Source of the DNA: Flavicella marina
GTDB lineage: Bacteria > Bacteroidota > Bacteroidia > Flavobacteriales > Flavobacteriaceae
Assembly (NCBI RefSeq): GCF_009193215.1
Contig: NZ_VYVA01000003.1
Location: 124,001-188,000, forward strand
Direction: 5' to 3'
Length of the DNA: 64,000 nucleotides
Below are positions 7,754 to 16,084 of the stretch, piece after piece. Within the stretch, counting starts at the first letter, position 1, and the number at the start of each line of letters is the position of its first letter. Both the position numbers and the translations under genes were made by a program. The notes beneath the pieces are model-generated. The model did not search any database and had not been told where the DNA came from. It saw only the letters and a program-made list of their open reading frames with translations.

Positions 7754-7782
7754 CAAATATAGCTTATATTTATAGAAAACAA
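7754..7782 (-). promoter_or_regulatory. Promoter of tRNA-Leu copy 3
   Basis: On the minus strand TTG, 18 bases, then TATATTTG, a full Bacteroidota promoter 30 bases before the tRNA. Confidence 0.7.
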
Positions 7783-7924
7783 TGAGATTTTTTGTGTTTT
7801 TTTTAAAGTGCTGTTTTGTAGTTGATTAGTGTTGTTTTTTTCTTTATTGCTACTGAATGTAATCCTTAGATTGTACTTGATTTTTAAAATAATGGATCAA
7901 GTACATCAATTTTATAAATAATGA

Positions 7925-7954
7925 TTGTCAATACGTAAGAAAGAAATATCTTTG
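7925..7954 (+). promoter_or_regulatory. Promoter of the oxidase assembly operon
   Basis: TTG at 7925, 19 bases, then TATCTTTG at 7947-7954, a full Bacteroidota promoter 19 bases before the ctaB start codon. Confidence 0.75.
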
Positions 7955-7973
7955 CCAAAAATTAAAAGTATAC

Positions 7974-8885
7974 ATGAGCACTGTAGTTGATGAGGTAGAT
8001 AACGGTAGAAAAACATCTACATGGATTAGTGATTTTAAGCAGCTTACCAAAATAGGCTTGTCTATGAGTGTGGTTTTCTCTTCTGTTGCTGGGTATTTAT
8101 TGGCAGTTGAACCAGAAGCAATTTCTATCTATACTATTTTTTTGTTGGCAATTGGAGGATACTTTATGGTGGGAGCATCAAATGCTTTCAATCAAATTGT
8201 TGAAAGGAATACAGATGCTTTAATGAAAAGAACTAAAAACAGACCAATTCCTGCTGGTCGTATGTCCGTGCGTACGGCGATGGCGATTGCAGTAGCGTTT
8301 ACGGTTTTTGGTATCTTTATTCTGTATTCTATTAATCCGAAGAGTGCTTTTTTCGGAGCAATATCTATTTTTTTGTATACGAGTGTTTATACACCACTAA
8401 AGCCAGTAACACCACTTTGTGTTTTTGTAGGGGCATTTCCAGGTGCCATACCTTTTATGTTAGGGTGGGTCGCTGCAACTAATAATTTTGGGATGGAAGC
8501 TGGTTTCTTATTTTTGATTCAGTTTTTTTGGCAATTCCCACATTTTTGGGCGATTGGATGGTTGCAAGATGAAGAATACAAAAAGGCGGGTTTTAACATG
8601 CTACCTATGGGTAAGAAAGATAACGGAGCTGTGCGACAGATTATTTTATATACCATTCTAATGATATTGGTTTCTGTTTCGCCAGTGCTAAAACTAACGG
8701 GGTCTTTTTGTATTCATCCAGTTACTGCTGTGTTGATACTATTTCTTGGGTTGAGTATGTTGTATTACGCAGTAAAAATGCTAAAAGACCATAGTCGAGA
8801 AATGGCGAGAAAGTTGATGCTGTCTAGTGTATTGTATATTACAGTAGTTCAGGTCATATATGTTATAGATAAATTTTTACATTAA
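7974..8885 (+). CDS. ctaB: Heme O synthase (protoheme IX farnesyltransferase)
   Basis: A UbiA-family membrane prenyltransferase of 303 residues that adds farnesyl to heme b to make heme O, the precursor of heme A for cytochrome oxidase. The first aspartate-rich motif is NAFNQIVERNTDALMKRT with RPIPAGRM after it; the second polar loop follows FPHFWAIGW (DEEYKKAGFNMLP). About nine membrane spans are evident. It is the first gene of the oxidase assembly operon, 17 bp before the next gene. Confidence 0.96.
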   Translation: MSTVVDEVDNGRKTSTWISDFKQLTKIGLSMSVVFSSVAGYLLAVEPEAISIYTIFLLAIGGYFMVGASNAFNQIVERNTDALMKRTKNRPIPAGRMSVRTAMAIAVAFTVFGIFILYSINPKSAFFGAISIFLYTSVYTPLKPVTPLCVFVGAFPGAIPFMLGWVAATNNFGMEAGFLFLIQFFWQFPHFWAIGWLQDEEYKKAGFNMLPMGKKDNGAVRQIILYTILMILVSVSPVLKLTGSFCIHPVTAVLILFLGLSMLYYAVKMLKDHSREMARKLMLSSVLYITVVQVIYVIDKFLH

Positions 8886-8902
8886 ATAATCAAAGAAGAT
8901 AC

Positions 8903-9484
8903 ATGGAAAATTCTTTAGATCTAGAGTTAAAAACGGCAAGAAGAAAAGGAGCGAAACCAATGATGTGGGTAGCTATGGTAAGTATGACAATGATGTTTGC
9001 AGGTTTGACCAGCGCTTATGTTATCAGTAGCAATCGCGAAGACTGGGTAAGTTTTGATTTGCCAGTTGCATTCGGTTTTAGCACTTTGAGTATTGTGCTA
9101 AGTAGTATTACTTTTTTCATCGCAAAGTTGACTGCTAAAAAAGGGAATAAAACAATGACAACAGTCATGTTGTTGCTTACTTTGGCGCTTGGATTAGGCT
9201 TTGTGTATGGTCAATTTCAAGGTTTTCATGAGTTTCAAGACATGGGATTGTACTTTACGGGTCCAGAAAGTAAGGTGTCTTCGTCGATGTTAATGGTGAT
9301 TGTTTTTGCACATGTTTTACATGTTGTGGCAGGGTTAATTTCTTTGTTAGTAGTGTGTTATAAGCAAATTGCTGGACTGTACCCTAAAGACGATGTTTTA
9401 GGTTTAGAGCTGGGTGAAATCTTCTGGCACTTTCTAGATTTATTATGGATTGGCTTATTTTGCTTTTTCTATTTTAATACTTAA
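8903..9484 (+). CDS. Cytochrome c oxidase subunit III family protein (short)
   Basis: A 193-residue heme-copper oxidase subunit III with about five membrane helices and the conserved ending EIFWHFLDLLWIGLFCFFYF. It lacks the two N-terminal helices of long subunit III proteins. A second subunit III gene follows 56 bp downstream, a pairing common in Bacteroidota oxidase clusters. Confidence 0.9.
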   Translation: MENSLDLELKTARRKGAKPMMWVAMVSMTMMFAGLTSAYVISSNREDWVSFDLPVAFGFSTLSIVLSSITFFIAKLTAKKGNKTMTTVMLLLTLALGLGFVYGQFQGFHEFQDMGLYFTGPESKVSSSMLMVIVFAHVLHVVAGLISLLVVCYKQIAGLYPKDDVLGLELGEIFWHFLDLLWIGLFCFFYFNT

Positions 9485-9540
9485 AAAAATTGGTTATTTT
9501 TGCCAACTAATTAGAATATTACATTAATTAAACAAAATTT

Positions 9541-10518
9541 ATGGGAGCAAATATTGCTGATCAATCTGAAGGTAAAGCATGGGACGGAGGTTCTGCACAA
9601 CCTATGGGAGCTAGTTATGGAAAAATGATGATGTGGTTTTTCATCGTTTCTGATGCATTGACATTTTCTGGTTTTCTTGCCGCTTACGGTTTAACTAGAT
9701 TTAAATTTATAGATGTTTGGCCAATTGCTGACGAAGTGTTTACTCACTTTCCGTTCATGCATGGTGCGCATGCTCCAATGTATTATGTTGCATTGATGAC
9801 ATTTATTTTGATTTTCTCTTCTGTTACAATGGTGTTGGCAGTAGATGCAGGTCATAACATGAATAAGAAAAAAGTAACATTTTACATGTTCTTAACGATT
9901 ATCGGTGGTATTATTTTCGTTGGTTCTCAAGCTTGGGAATGGAAAAACTTTATCCAAGGTTCTTACGGAGCTGTTCAATTAAAAGATGGTAAGATTGTTC
10001 AATTTGCAGAAAATGGTCATCAAATAGCCTTGGCAGATTTCGTTCAAGCACAACCTAAAGAAGAGGTTACACATACAAGACACAATGGTCTGTGGTTTGA
10101 GTCTGGTGATGAAGTACCTTCATTTACAGTTGAAGAAGTTGTAGCTTCTTTCAAAGCAAATCCACATGTAGATTTAAGAATCGAAAAAATAGATCCTGTA
10201 ACAAAAAAGAAAATTATTGTTTCTAGAGAAGAAGGGTTGAAATTTTTAGAGCAAGCAGCTAGAGTTGTAGAAGGTGCGAATTTAGAAGTAAATGAATATG
10301 GAAGCAGTCAATTTGCAGATTTCTTTTTCTTCATTACTGGTTTTCATGGTTTCCACGTATTCTCAGGTATTGTGTTAAATATCATTATCTTCTTTAATGT
10401 GATTATTGGTACTTACGAGAAAAGAGGACACTACGAAATGGTTGAGAAAGTTGGTCTTTACTGGCACTTTGTCGATCTAGTATGGGTGTTTGTATTTACA
10501 TTCTTCTACTTAGTATAA
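9541..10518 (+). CDS. Cytochrome c oxidase subunit III with a large soluble insertion
   Basis: A 325-residue subunit III. Core motifs are AWEWKNFI (about residue 131), ITGFHGFHVFSG (about 265) and YWHFVDLVWVFVFTFFY at the end. Residues about 143-258, between two membrane helices, form a hydrophilic insertion of roughly 115 residues with alternating charged segments; most subunit III proteins have only a short loop there. A TATTTTTG at 9495-9502 could be a weak internal promoter element, without a clear -33 partner. Confidence 0.93.
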   Translation: MGANIADQSEGKAWDGGSAQPMGASYGKMMMWFFIVSDALTFSGFLAAYGLTRFKFIDVWPIADEVFTHFPFMHGAHAPMYYVALMTFILIFSSVTMVLAVDAGHNMNKKKVTFYMFLTIIGGIIFVGSQAWEWKNFIQGSYGAVQLKDGKIVQFAENGHQIALADFVQAQPKEEVTHTRHNGLWFESGDEVPSFTVEEVVASFKANPHVDLRIEKIDPVTKKKIIVSREEGLKFLEQAARVVEGANLEVNEYGSSQFADFFFFITGFHGFHVFSGIVLNIIIFFNVIIGTYEKRGHYEMVEKVGLYWHFVDLVWVFVFTFFYLV

Positions 10519-10570
10519 TTATTAAATAACATTGTAAGATTTCTATTTCGAAATCGAAAAAATATATAAA

Positions 10571-10915
10571 ATGGGACACGCAGCAAATCATAAAGCATTA
10601 ATTTGGAAAGTATTCGGAATTCTTTCTGTAATTACAATTGTAGAAGTAGCATTGGGAATCGTAAAACCTGATTTCTTATTTACAACTCAGTTTTTAGGAA
10701 CTTCATTATTGAACCTATTGTTCTTAATTTTAACAATCGTAAAAGCATATTACATCGTTTGGTATTTTATGCATATTGCGGATGAAAAGAAAAATTTCAA
10801 ATACTCAATTGTAATTCCTTTGTTGATTTTGATTCCTTATTTAGCAACATTGCTAATTATCGAAGGAGGATATGTTCACGAAGTTTTAGCGCCATACATT
10901 AACTGGAACTATTAA
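10571..10915 (+). CDS. Cytochrome c oxidase subunit IV
   Basis: A small 114-residue membrane protein with three hydrophobic helices, matching prokaryotic COX4 (caa3 subunit IV). KAYYIVWYFMHIADE is the conserved segment. It probably stabilises the oxidase core. A terminator follows it. Confidence 0.88.
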   Translation: MGHAANHKALIWKVFGILSVITIVEVALGIVKPDFLFTTQFLGTSLLNLLFLILTIVKAYYIVWYFMHIADEKKNFKYSIVIPLLILIPYLATLLIIEGGYVHEVLAPYINWNY

Positions 10916-10940
10916 TTCGATTGAAATATAAAAAATAATT

Positions 10941-10964
10941 AAGGTGGTTTATCCACCTTTTTTT
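10941..10964 (+). terminator. Terminator within the oxidase cluster
   Basis: The stem AAGGTGG / CCACCTT with a 5-base loop is followed by a T run. It would reduce expression of the SCO-related genes relative to the oxidase subunits. Confidence 0.8.
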
Positions 10965-10978
10965 GGATTCAAAAACTA

Positions 10979-11641
10979 ATGAAAATGGATAAAAACCCGA
11001 ATCAAATAAAAAAGATTGTTATTCTTTTTTGCACCTTTATCGTACCGTTGTTGTTCTTTTTGTTTCTTGCTTCAGGTAAGGTGAACTTTAATAAATTACC
11101 TGTAATAACAGAAAATGTTTCTAACCTTAAAGGAGCAATTCCTTTTCGTAATAAGGTAACGGTTCTTTCGATTTTAGGGACTGAGGCAAATGTTAGAACG
11201 CATCAAAATATTTTAAATCTTTACCAAGTCATTTATAAAAGTACGGAGAAGTATAAAAATTTTCAAGTAGTGACGATTGCACCAGATGATTCTAATTCGA
11301 ATACGATACAGGAGTTGCAAGCTGAATTGGTAAAAGTTGGAGGTGTTGATTTGCCAAAATGGAAATTTATTTCACTTTCAGAAGAAAGTATTCAAGAGTT
11401 GGTTACTAGTTTCGGTATTCCTGCAGTGCAGTATGATATTAAAAATGGAATCGATAAGGTATTTATTATCGATGAAGAGATGTGTCTAAGAGGAAGAACA
11501 GATGATGAAGATTCGAAATCTGGAATTCTGTATAACTACGACACAAACTCAGTGTCTGTGTTGAAAAACAAATTAAAAGAAGACTTGCAAGTTGTCTTCT
11601 ACGAGTCTAAATTTGCAGTAAAAGAACCTAAATTAAATTAA
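10979..11641 (+). CDS. Membrane-anchored SCO/thioredoxin-fold-like protein without CxxxC
   Basis: A 220-residue protein with one N-terminal membrane anchor (IVILFCTFIVPLLFFLFLAS) and a periplasmic domain. The order of segments (VTVLSILGTE, VVTIAPDD, LPKWKFISL, KVFIIDEEMCLRGR) suggests the SCO/thioredoxin fold. At the place of the copper-binding CxxxC it has GTEANVRT, and no other CxxxC is present. It stops directly before the SCO start. It may be an oxidase assembly partner. An alternative start ATG is at 10985. Confidence 0.65.
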   Translation: MKMDKNPNQIKKIVILFCTFIVPLLFFLFLASGKVNFNKLPVITENVSNLKGAIPFRNKVTVLSILGTEANVRTHQNILNLYQVIYKSTEKYKNFQVVTIAPDDSNSNTIQELQAELVKVGGVDLPKWKFISLSEESIQELVTSFGIPAVQYDIKNGIDKVFIIDEEMCLRGRTDDEDSKSGILYNYDTNSVSVLKNKLKEDLQVVFYESKFAVKEPKLN

Positions 11642-12280
11642 GTGAAAAATAATTATTCATACGCAGGGATTGCTTTCATAATCTTGATTTTTGGAATTTG
11701 GGGAGTGAACGAGTTAGATACCAGAACTGAAAAGAAGCAATTAGTTACGTTTGAAAAAGTTCCTGATTTTAATTTTATAAATCAGTTTGGTAAAGAGGTT
11801 TCAAATAATGATTATGCAGGTAAAGTGTATGTAGTAGAATTCTTTTTTACTACTTGTCCTACCATATGTCCTATAATGACTCAGAATACTGTATTGCTTC
11901 AGAATAAATATTATGGAAATCCTCATTTTGGAATCGCTTCAATAAGCATCAACCCAAAACACGATACTCCAGAAGTAATGAAATCTTATGCTGATGAAAA
12001 AGGAGCTACAATGGAGAGTTGGAACTTTCTAACCGGTGATGAAGCTGCAATTTTTAAATTTTCGAACGAAGGATTTAAATTATATGCAGGTAAAAATGAA
12101 AATGTAGAAGGAGGATTTGAGCATTCAGGCTTGTTTGCTTTGGTTGATAAAAACGGATTTATTCGTTCTAGAACTGTGACTACAGGTGGAAGTGAGAATC
12201 CAATTAAATTTTACGATGGACTAGATGTAAAGGCGATTGAAATGTTAAAAGAAGATATCCAAATATTATTAGAAGAATAG
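11642..12280 (+). CDS. SCO family copper chaperone for cytochrome oxidase
   Basis: A 212-residue membrane-anchored thioredoxin-fold protein that delivers copper to the CuA centre. C72-P-T-I-C76 is the CxxxC copper site and H161 (GFEHSGLF) the third ligand. The start is GTG, immediately after the TAA of the upstream gene, so translation is probably coupled. The CuA-bearing subunit II is encoded at 33125. Confidence 0.93.
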   Translation: MKNNYSYAGIAFIILIFGIWGVNELDTRTEKKQLVTFEKVPDFNFINQFGKEVSNNDYAGKVYVVEFFFTTCPTICPIMTQNTVLLQNKYYGNPHFGIASISINPKHDTPEVMKSYADEKGATMESWNFLTGDEAAIFKFSNEGFKLYAGKNENVEGGFEHSGLFALVDKNGFIRSRTVTTGGSENPIKFYDGLDVKAIEMLKEDIQILLEE

Positions 12281-12284
12281 AAAT

Positions 12285-12812
12285 ATGAGTTCAGAAAAAA
12301 AATACAATAAATTAATCGTTGTTTTATCTGTGGCAATTCCTGTTGCAGTTGCAGTACTTTTTAGAGTGAAAATTGATGTTCAATTGCCTGTTTTTTTACC
12401 TCCAATTTATGCGAGTATCAATGCAGTAACTGCGATATTGTTAGTTTTCGCTGTGGCAGCTGTGAAAAAAGGGAATCTTAAGTCACACGAAAAATTAATG
12501 AAGGCTGCAATCGTTTGCTCTGTAGTGTTTTTGGTTTTATATGTATTGTATCATATGACATCTGATTCTACTGCTTATTTAGGTGAAGGAGCAATTCGTT
12601 ATGTGTATTATTTTGTATTAATCAGTCATATAGTTTTGTCGATAGCAGTAATTCCGTTTGTGTTGATTACATATGTACGAGGAATAACAAATCAGGTTGC
12701 TTTGCATAAGAAAATTGCAAAATATACATTTCCTTTATGGTTGTATGTTGCAGTTACTGGGGTGATTGTGTATGTTATGATTTCGCCATATTATACTGCG
12801 GTGCTTCCTTAA
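12285..12812 (+). CDS. DUF420 membrane protein
   Basis: A 175-residue protein with five membrane helices and conserved histidines (KSHEKLMKAA, VLYHMTSD, LISHIVLS, ALHKKIAKYT). DUF420 includes CtaM (YozB), which is needed for aa3-type oxidase in Firmicutes; the position after SCO fits an assembly role. The gap to SCO is 4 bp. Confidence 0.85.
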   Translation: MSSEKKYNKLIVVLSVAIPVAVAVLFRVKIDVQLPVFLPPIYASINAVTAILLVFAVAAVKKGNLKSHEKLMKAAIVCSVVFLVLYVLYHMTSDSTAYLGEGAIRYVYYFVLISHIVLSIAVIPFVLITYVRGITNQVALHKKIAKYTFPLWLYVAVTGVIVYVMISPYYTAVLP

Positions 12813-12821
12813 AATTATATT

Positions 12822-13043
12822 ATGAAAATATTCATCAGCTTATTTCTATTTATGTTTACACTAGTTGGATACAGTCAATGTGCCATGTGTAAGGCCGTGG
12901 TCGAAAGTGGTGATGTAGGTATGGCTGAGGGAGTCAATGATGGAATCATGTATTTGATGATTTTTCCATACATATTAGTAGGTCTTTTGGCGTATGCATT
13001 GTTTAGGTTTAGAAAAAAGCAACGAAATAATTCGGGTTCATGA
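12822..13043 (+). CDS. Small CxxC membrane protein of the oxidase cluster
   Basis: A 73-residue protein: signal peptide or first helix (MKIFISLFLFMFTLVGYS), a CxxC in QCAMCKAVVESG, then a membrane helix (MYLMIFPYILVGLLAYALF) and a basic tail. The CxxC would face the periplasm near the membrane. It is the last oxidase-related gene and overlaps the next gene by 4 bp. The CxxC could bind copper or exchange disulfides; this is inference. Confidence 0.75.
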   Translation: MKIFISLFLFMFTLVGYSQCAMCKAVVESGDVGMAEGVNDGIMYLMIFPYILVGLLAYALFRFRKKQRNNSGS

Positions 13044-13966
13044 GTGAAATAGGAATTGGTATGGCGGCTCTTGGTCGACCAGAGTATATCAACATTAGAC
13101 AAGATAAAAATATAGATAAGTCAGAAACAGCCTTTAAAGAAAATGCGTTAAAGGTTTTGGATCTTGCATATGCGCGAGGGATCCGCTTTTTTGATACAGC
13201 ACCTTCATACGGTAAAGGCGAAGCGTTTTTAAAAGACTGGGACTATCTAAGGAATCACTCAGATGCTGTTTTGTCAACGAAATGGGGATATACTTATGTT
13301 GCAAATTGGCAACTTGGGTATAATGGTTCTCATGAGATTAAAGAACACTCAATCGAGAAATTGCTTGAGCAGTGGGAGGTCTCAAAAGTGTTAATTTCTA
13401 AATTAAAAGTTTATCAAATTCATTCTGCAACACTTGAAAGTGGGGTTTTAGAGAACGATGATGTTTTGAATGCTTTGGCTAAAATAAAAAAGGATACCGG
13501 TGTAAAAATTGGTTTGACTGTTAGTGGTGCGAATCAATCTAGTATCATAGAAAGGGCAATCAATTGTGAGGTTGAAGGTGTTCATTTGTTTGATAGTTTT
13601 CAAGTTACATTTAATGTTTTCGAACAAAGCACTTTCGAACTATTAGTTGCTTTAAAAAAGATGGGTAAATTTGTTATTATCAAAGAAGGATTGGCAAACG
13701 GACGTGTGTTTTTGTCTGAGAGTAATGTTTTGAAAATGCTTTCTGAAAAGTACAATGTAGGTGTTGATGCGATTGCTTTGCGTTTTTGTATGGACGCTGT
13801 TTTACCTGATGTTGTTTTAAGTGGTGCTGCAAATGAAGCGCAACTAGAGCAGAACTTAAAAGTCAATACGTTTCAGTTGGCAATTGATGAAATTGATGCT
13901 CTTAAGGCTTTGAAAGTTTCTTCAAGTGATTATTGGAGTGAGCGAAGTGAATTGAATTGGGATTGA
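13040..13966 (+). CDS. Aldo/keto reductase family protein
   Basis: A 308-residue TIM-barrel oxidoreductase. The tetrad is visible: Asp and Tyr in FFDTAPSYGKGE, Lys in LSTKWGY, His in YQIHSATLES. It would use NADPH to reduce a carbonyl. ATGA overlap with the oxidase-related gene suggests coupled translation, though a shared role is unproven. Confidence 0.9.
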   Translation: MSEIGIGMAALGRPEYINIRQDKNIDKSETAFKENALKVLDLAYARGIRFFDTAPSYGKGEAFLKDWDYLRNHSDAVLSTKWGYTYVANWQLGYNGSHEIKEHSIEKLLEQWEVSKVLISKLKVYQIHSATLESGVLENDDVLNALAKIKKDTGVKIGLTVSGANQSSIIERAINCEVEGVHLFDSFQVTFNVFEQSTFELLVALKKMGKFVIIKEGLANGRVFLSESNVLKMLSEKYNVGVDAIALRFCMDAVLPDVVLSGAANEAQLEQNLKVNTFQLAIDEIDALKALKVSSSDYWSERSELNWD

Positions 13967-14008
13967 TGTTTTTCTCTTTCTGATTTTTAGAAAAATATAT
14001 TGAAAAAA

Positions 14009-14042
14009 TAAAGCCGTACCTAATTGGTACGGCTTATTGTTT
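14009..14042. terminator. Bidirectional terminator
   Basis: The stem AAGCCGTACC / GGTACGGCTT lies between the convergent reductase and peptidase genes. Confidence 0.88.
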
Positions 14043-16072
14043 TATAGAAGCCCTGCTCTTTTTAGCAAAGCATCAGAATTTGGTTTTTTACCTCTGAACG
14101 CTATGTATAAGTCCATTGGTTTTAGTGTGCCACCTTGAGACAAAACAGTATTCTTAAATTTTTCTCCAATTTCTTTGTTGAAAATCCCATTTTCTTTGAA
14201 GTATTCGAAGGCATCGGCATCCAAGACTTCTGCCCATTTGTACGAATAGTATCCCGCAGAATATCCTCCTTGAAAAATATGAGAAAAAGAGGTGCTCATA
14301 CAGTTTTCTTGAACTTCTGGGTATAGTTGGGTATCAGAAAAAGCGTCTGATTCAAATTTTTTAACATCTAGTTGCTCAAAATTAATTTCGCTTTGCGAAT
14401 GCCAAGACATATCTAATAAACCAAAACTCAATTGGCGAAGTGTTTGCATTCCCTCTAAGAAACTAGAGGCTTCTTTTATTTTTTGAATTAATTCCATCGG
14501 AATTACTTCATTAGTTTGATAATGTTTTGCGAATAATTTCAATACATCTTCCTCATAACACCAGTTTTCGAATATTTGACTTGGCAATTCGACAAAATCC
14601 CATGATACACTTGTTCCAGATAGGCTAGCGTAAGTTGTGTTTGCAAGCATTCCGTGTAGCCCATGACCAAATTCATGAAACAAGGTGGTTACCTCGTTAA
14701 ATGTTAGTAAAGAAGGTTTGGTTTCTGTGGGTTTTGTAAAATTACAAACATTCGAAATGTGAGGTCTGCTATTTATTCCATCTTCTATATATTGCCCTTT
14801 GTATGAAGTCATCCAAGCTCCGTTTCTCTTTCCTGCTCTCGGAAAAAAGTCAGCATAAAAAATGGCGATATAATTATCGTTTGCATCTGTGACTTTGTAG
14901 GTGCTTACATCTTCGTGGTAGGTGTCAATGTCAAAAATTTCTTCAAATTGCAAGCCGAACAGTTTAGTTGCTACGGTAAATGCTCCGTTCAATACATTTT
15001 CTAATTTGAAATATGGTTTTATGGCTTCCTCGTCAAAATCAAATAATTCTTTTTTGAGTTTTTCAGAATAGTAAGCACCATCCCATTTTTGCAATTGATC
15101 GATTCCGTCTTTTTTTGCAAAAATAGAAAGTTTGTCAAATTCTTTTTGTGCTGCTGGTTTGGCTTTTTTCAATAGTTCGTTTGAAAAATTCAATACCGTT
15201 TCTGGGGTTTCAGCCATGCGTTCTTCAAGTACAAAATGAGCGTGCGTATCATAACCTAATAATTCAGCTCTTTGTTGTCTGAGTTTTACAATTTCAAGTA
15301 CGATGTTTTGGTTGTCAAATTCGTTTCCTTGAAATGCTTTCTTGCCAAATGCAATGGCCATTTCTTTTCGTAACTCTCGATTTTCGAGATACGTCATAAA
15401 AGGTATGTAGCTCGGGTAATCAAGTGTGAATAGCCATCCATCTTTTTCTTTTAACTTGGCGGTTTGTTTGGCAGCTTCCAGTGCACCCTCAGGTAATCCT
15501 TTTAATGTCTCTGCGTCAGTAATATGCAATTCATATGCATTGGTTTCGGCAAGTGCGTTTTCTCCAAATTGCAATGAAAGTTTAGAGAGTTGCATGTCTA
15601 TTGTTCTCAAAGTATCGCGGTCAGCACCTTTTAAATTTGCTCCGTTTCTCGAAAAACCTTTGTATTGTTTTTCTAATAACATCAATTGCTCGTTGGTGAG
15701 TGTCAACGCATCTCTTTGTTCGTATACCGATTTTACTCTCTTGAACAAATCTTCATTCAAACGGATGTCGTTTGAGAATTCTGACAATAAAGGAGAGACT
15801 TCTTGGGCGATTTTTTGAATTTCGTCGTTTGTTTCAGCCGAGTTTAAATTGAAAAAAATACTTGAAATACGGTCAAGTAATCTGCCTGATTTTTCAAGCG
15901 CTTCAGTTGTGTTGCTGAATGAAGGTTTCTCTTTAGAGTCAACAATCGATGAAATTTCTTCTTTGGCAATTTCAATCGCTTTTTCAAAAGCAGGTTTGTA
16001 ATGTTCGTTCTTTATCTTTGAAAAAGGGGCTGTATCGTAAGGGGTGTTGAATGCTTCTAATAATGGATTCAT
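14042..16072 (-). CDS. M3 family zinc oligopeptidase (PrlC/Dcp-like)
   Basis: A 676-residue peptidase, the usual size for oligopeptidase A or dipeptidyl carboxypeptidase. The zinc site HEFGHGLHG is near residue 464, the third ligand lies in the following helix, and the C-terminal motif GYSAGYYSYKWAEVL is typical of family M3. No signal peptide, so cytoplasmic peptide turnover is likely. It is 12 bp downstream of the ThiF-like gene and probably co-transcribed. Confidence 0.95.
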   Translation of the reverse strand: MNPLLEAFNTPYDTAPFSKIKNEHYKPAFEKAIEIAKEEISSIVDSKEKPSFSNTTEALEKSGRLLDRISSIFFNLNSAETNDEIQKIAQEVSPLLSEFSNDIRLNEDLFKRVKSVYEQRDALTLTNEQLMLLEKQYKGFSRNGANLKGADRDTLRTIDMQLSKLSLQFGENALAETNAYELHITDAETLKGLPEGALEAAKQTAKLKEKDGWLFTLDYPSYIPFMTYLENRELRKEMAIAFGKKAFQGNEFDNQNIVLEIVKLRQQRAELLGYDTHAHFVLEERMAETPETVLNFSNELLKKAKPAAQKEFDKLSIFAKKDGIDQLQKWDGAYYSEKLKKELFDFDEEAIKPYFKLENVLNGAFTVATKLFGLQFEEIFDIDTYHEDVSTYKVTDANDNYIAIFYADFFPRAGKRNGAWMTSYKGQYIEDGINSRPHISNVCNFTKPTETKPSLLTFNEVTTLFHEFGHGLHGMLANTTYASLSGTSVSWDFVELPSQIFENWCYEEDVLKLFAKHYQTNEVIPMELIQKIKEASSFLEGMQTLRQLSFGLLDMSWHSQSEINFEQLDVKKFESDAFSDTQLYPEVQENCMSTSFSHIFQGGYSAGYYSYKWAEVLDADAFEYFKENGIFNKEIGEKFKNTVLSQGGTLKPMDLYIAFRGKKPNSDALLKRAGLL

Positions 16073-16084
16073 ATGCGGTAATTC

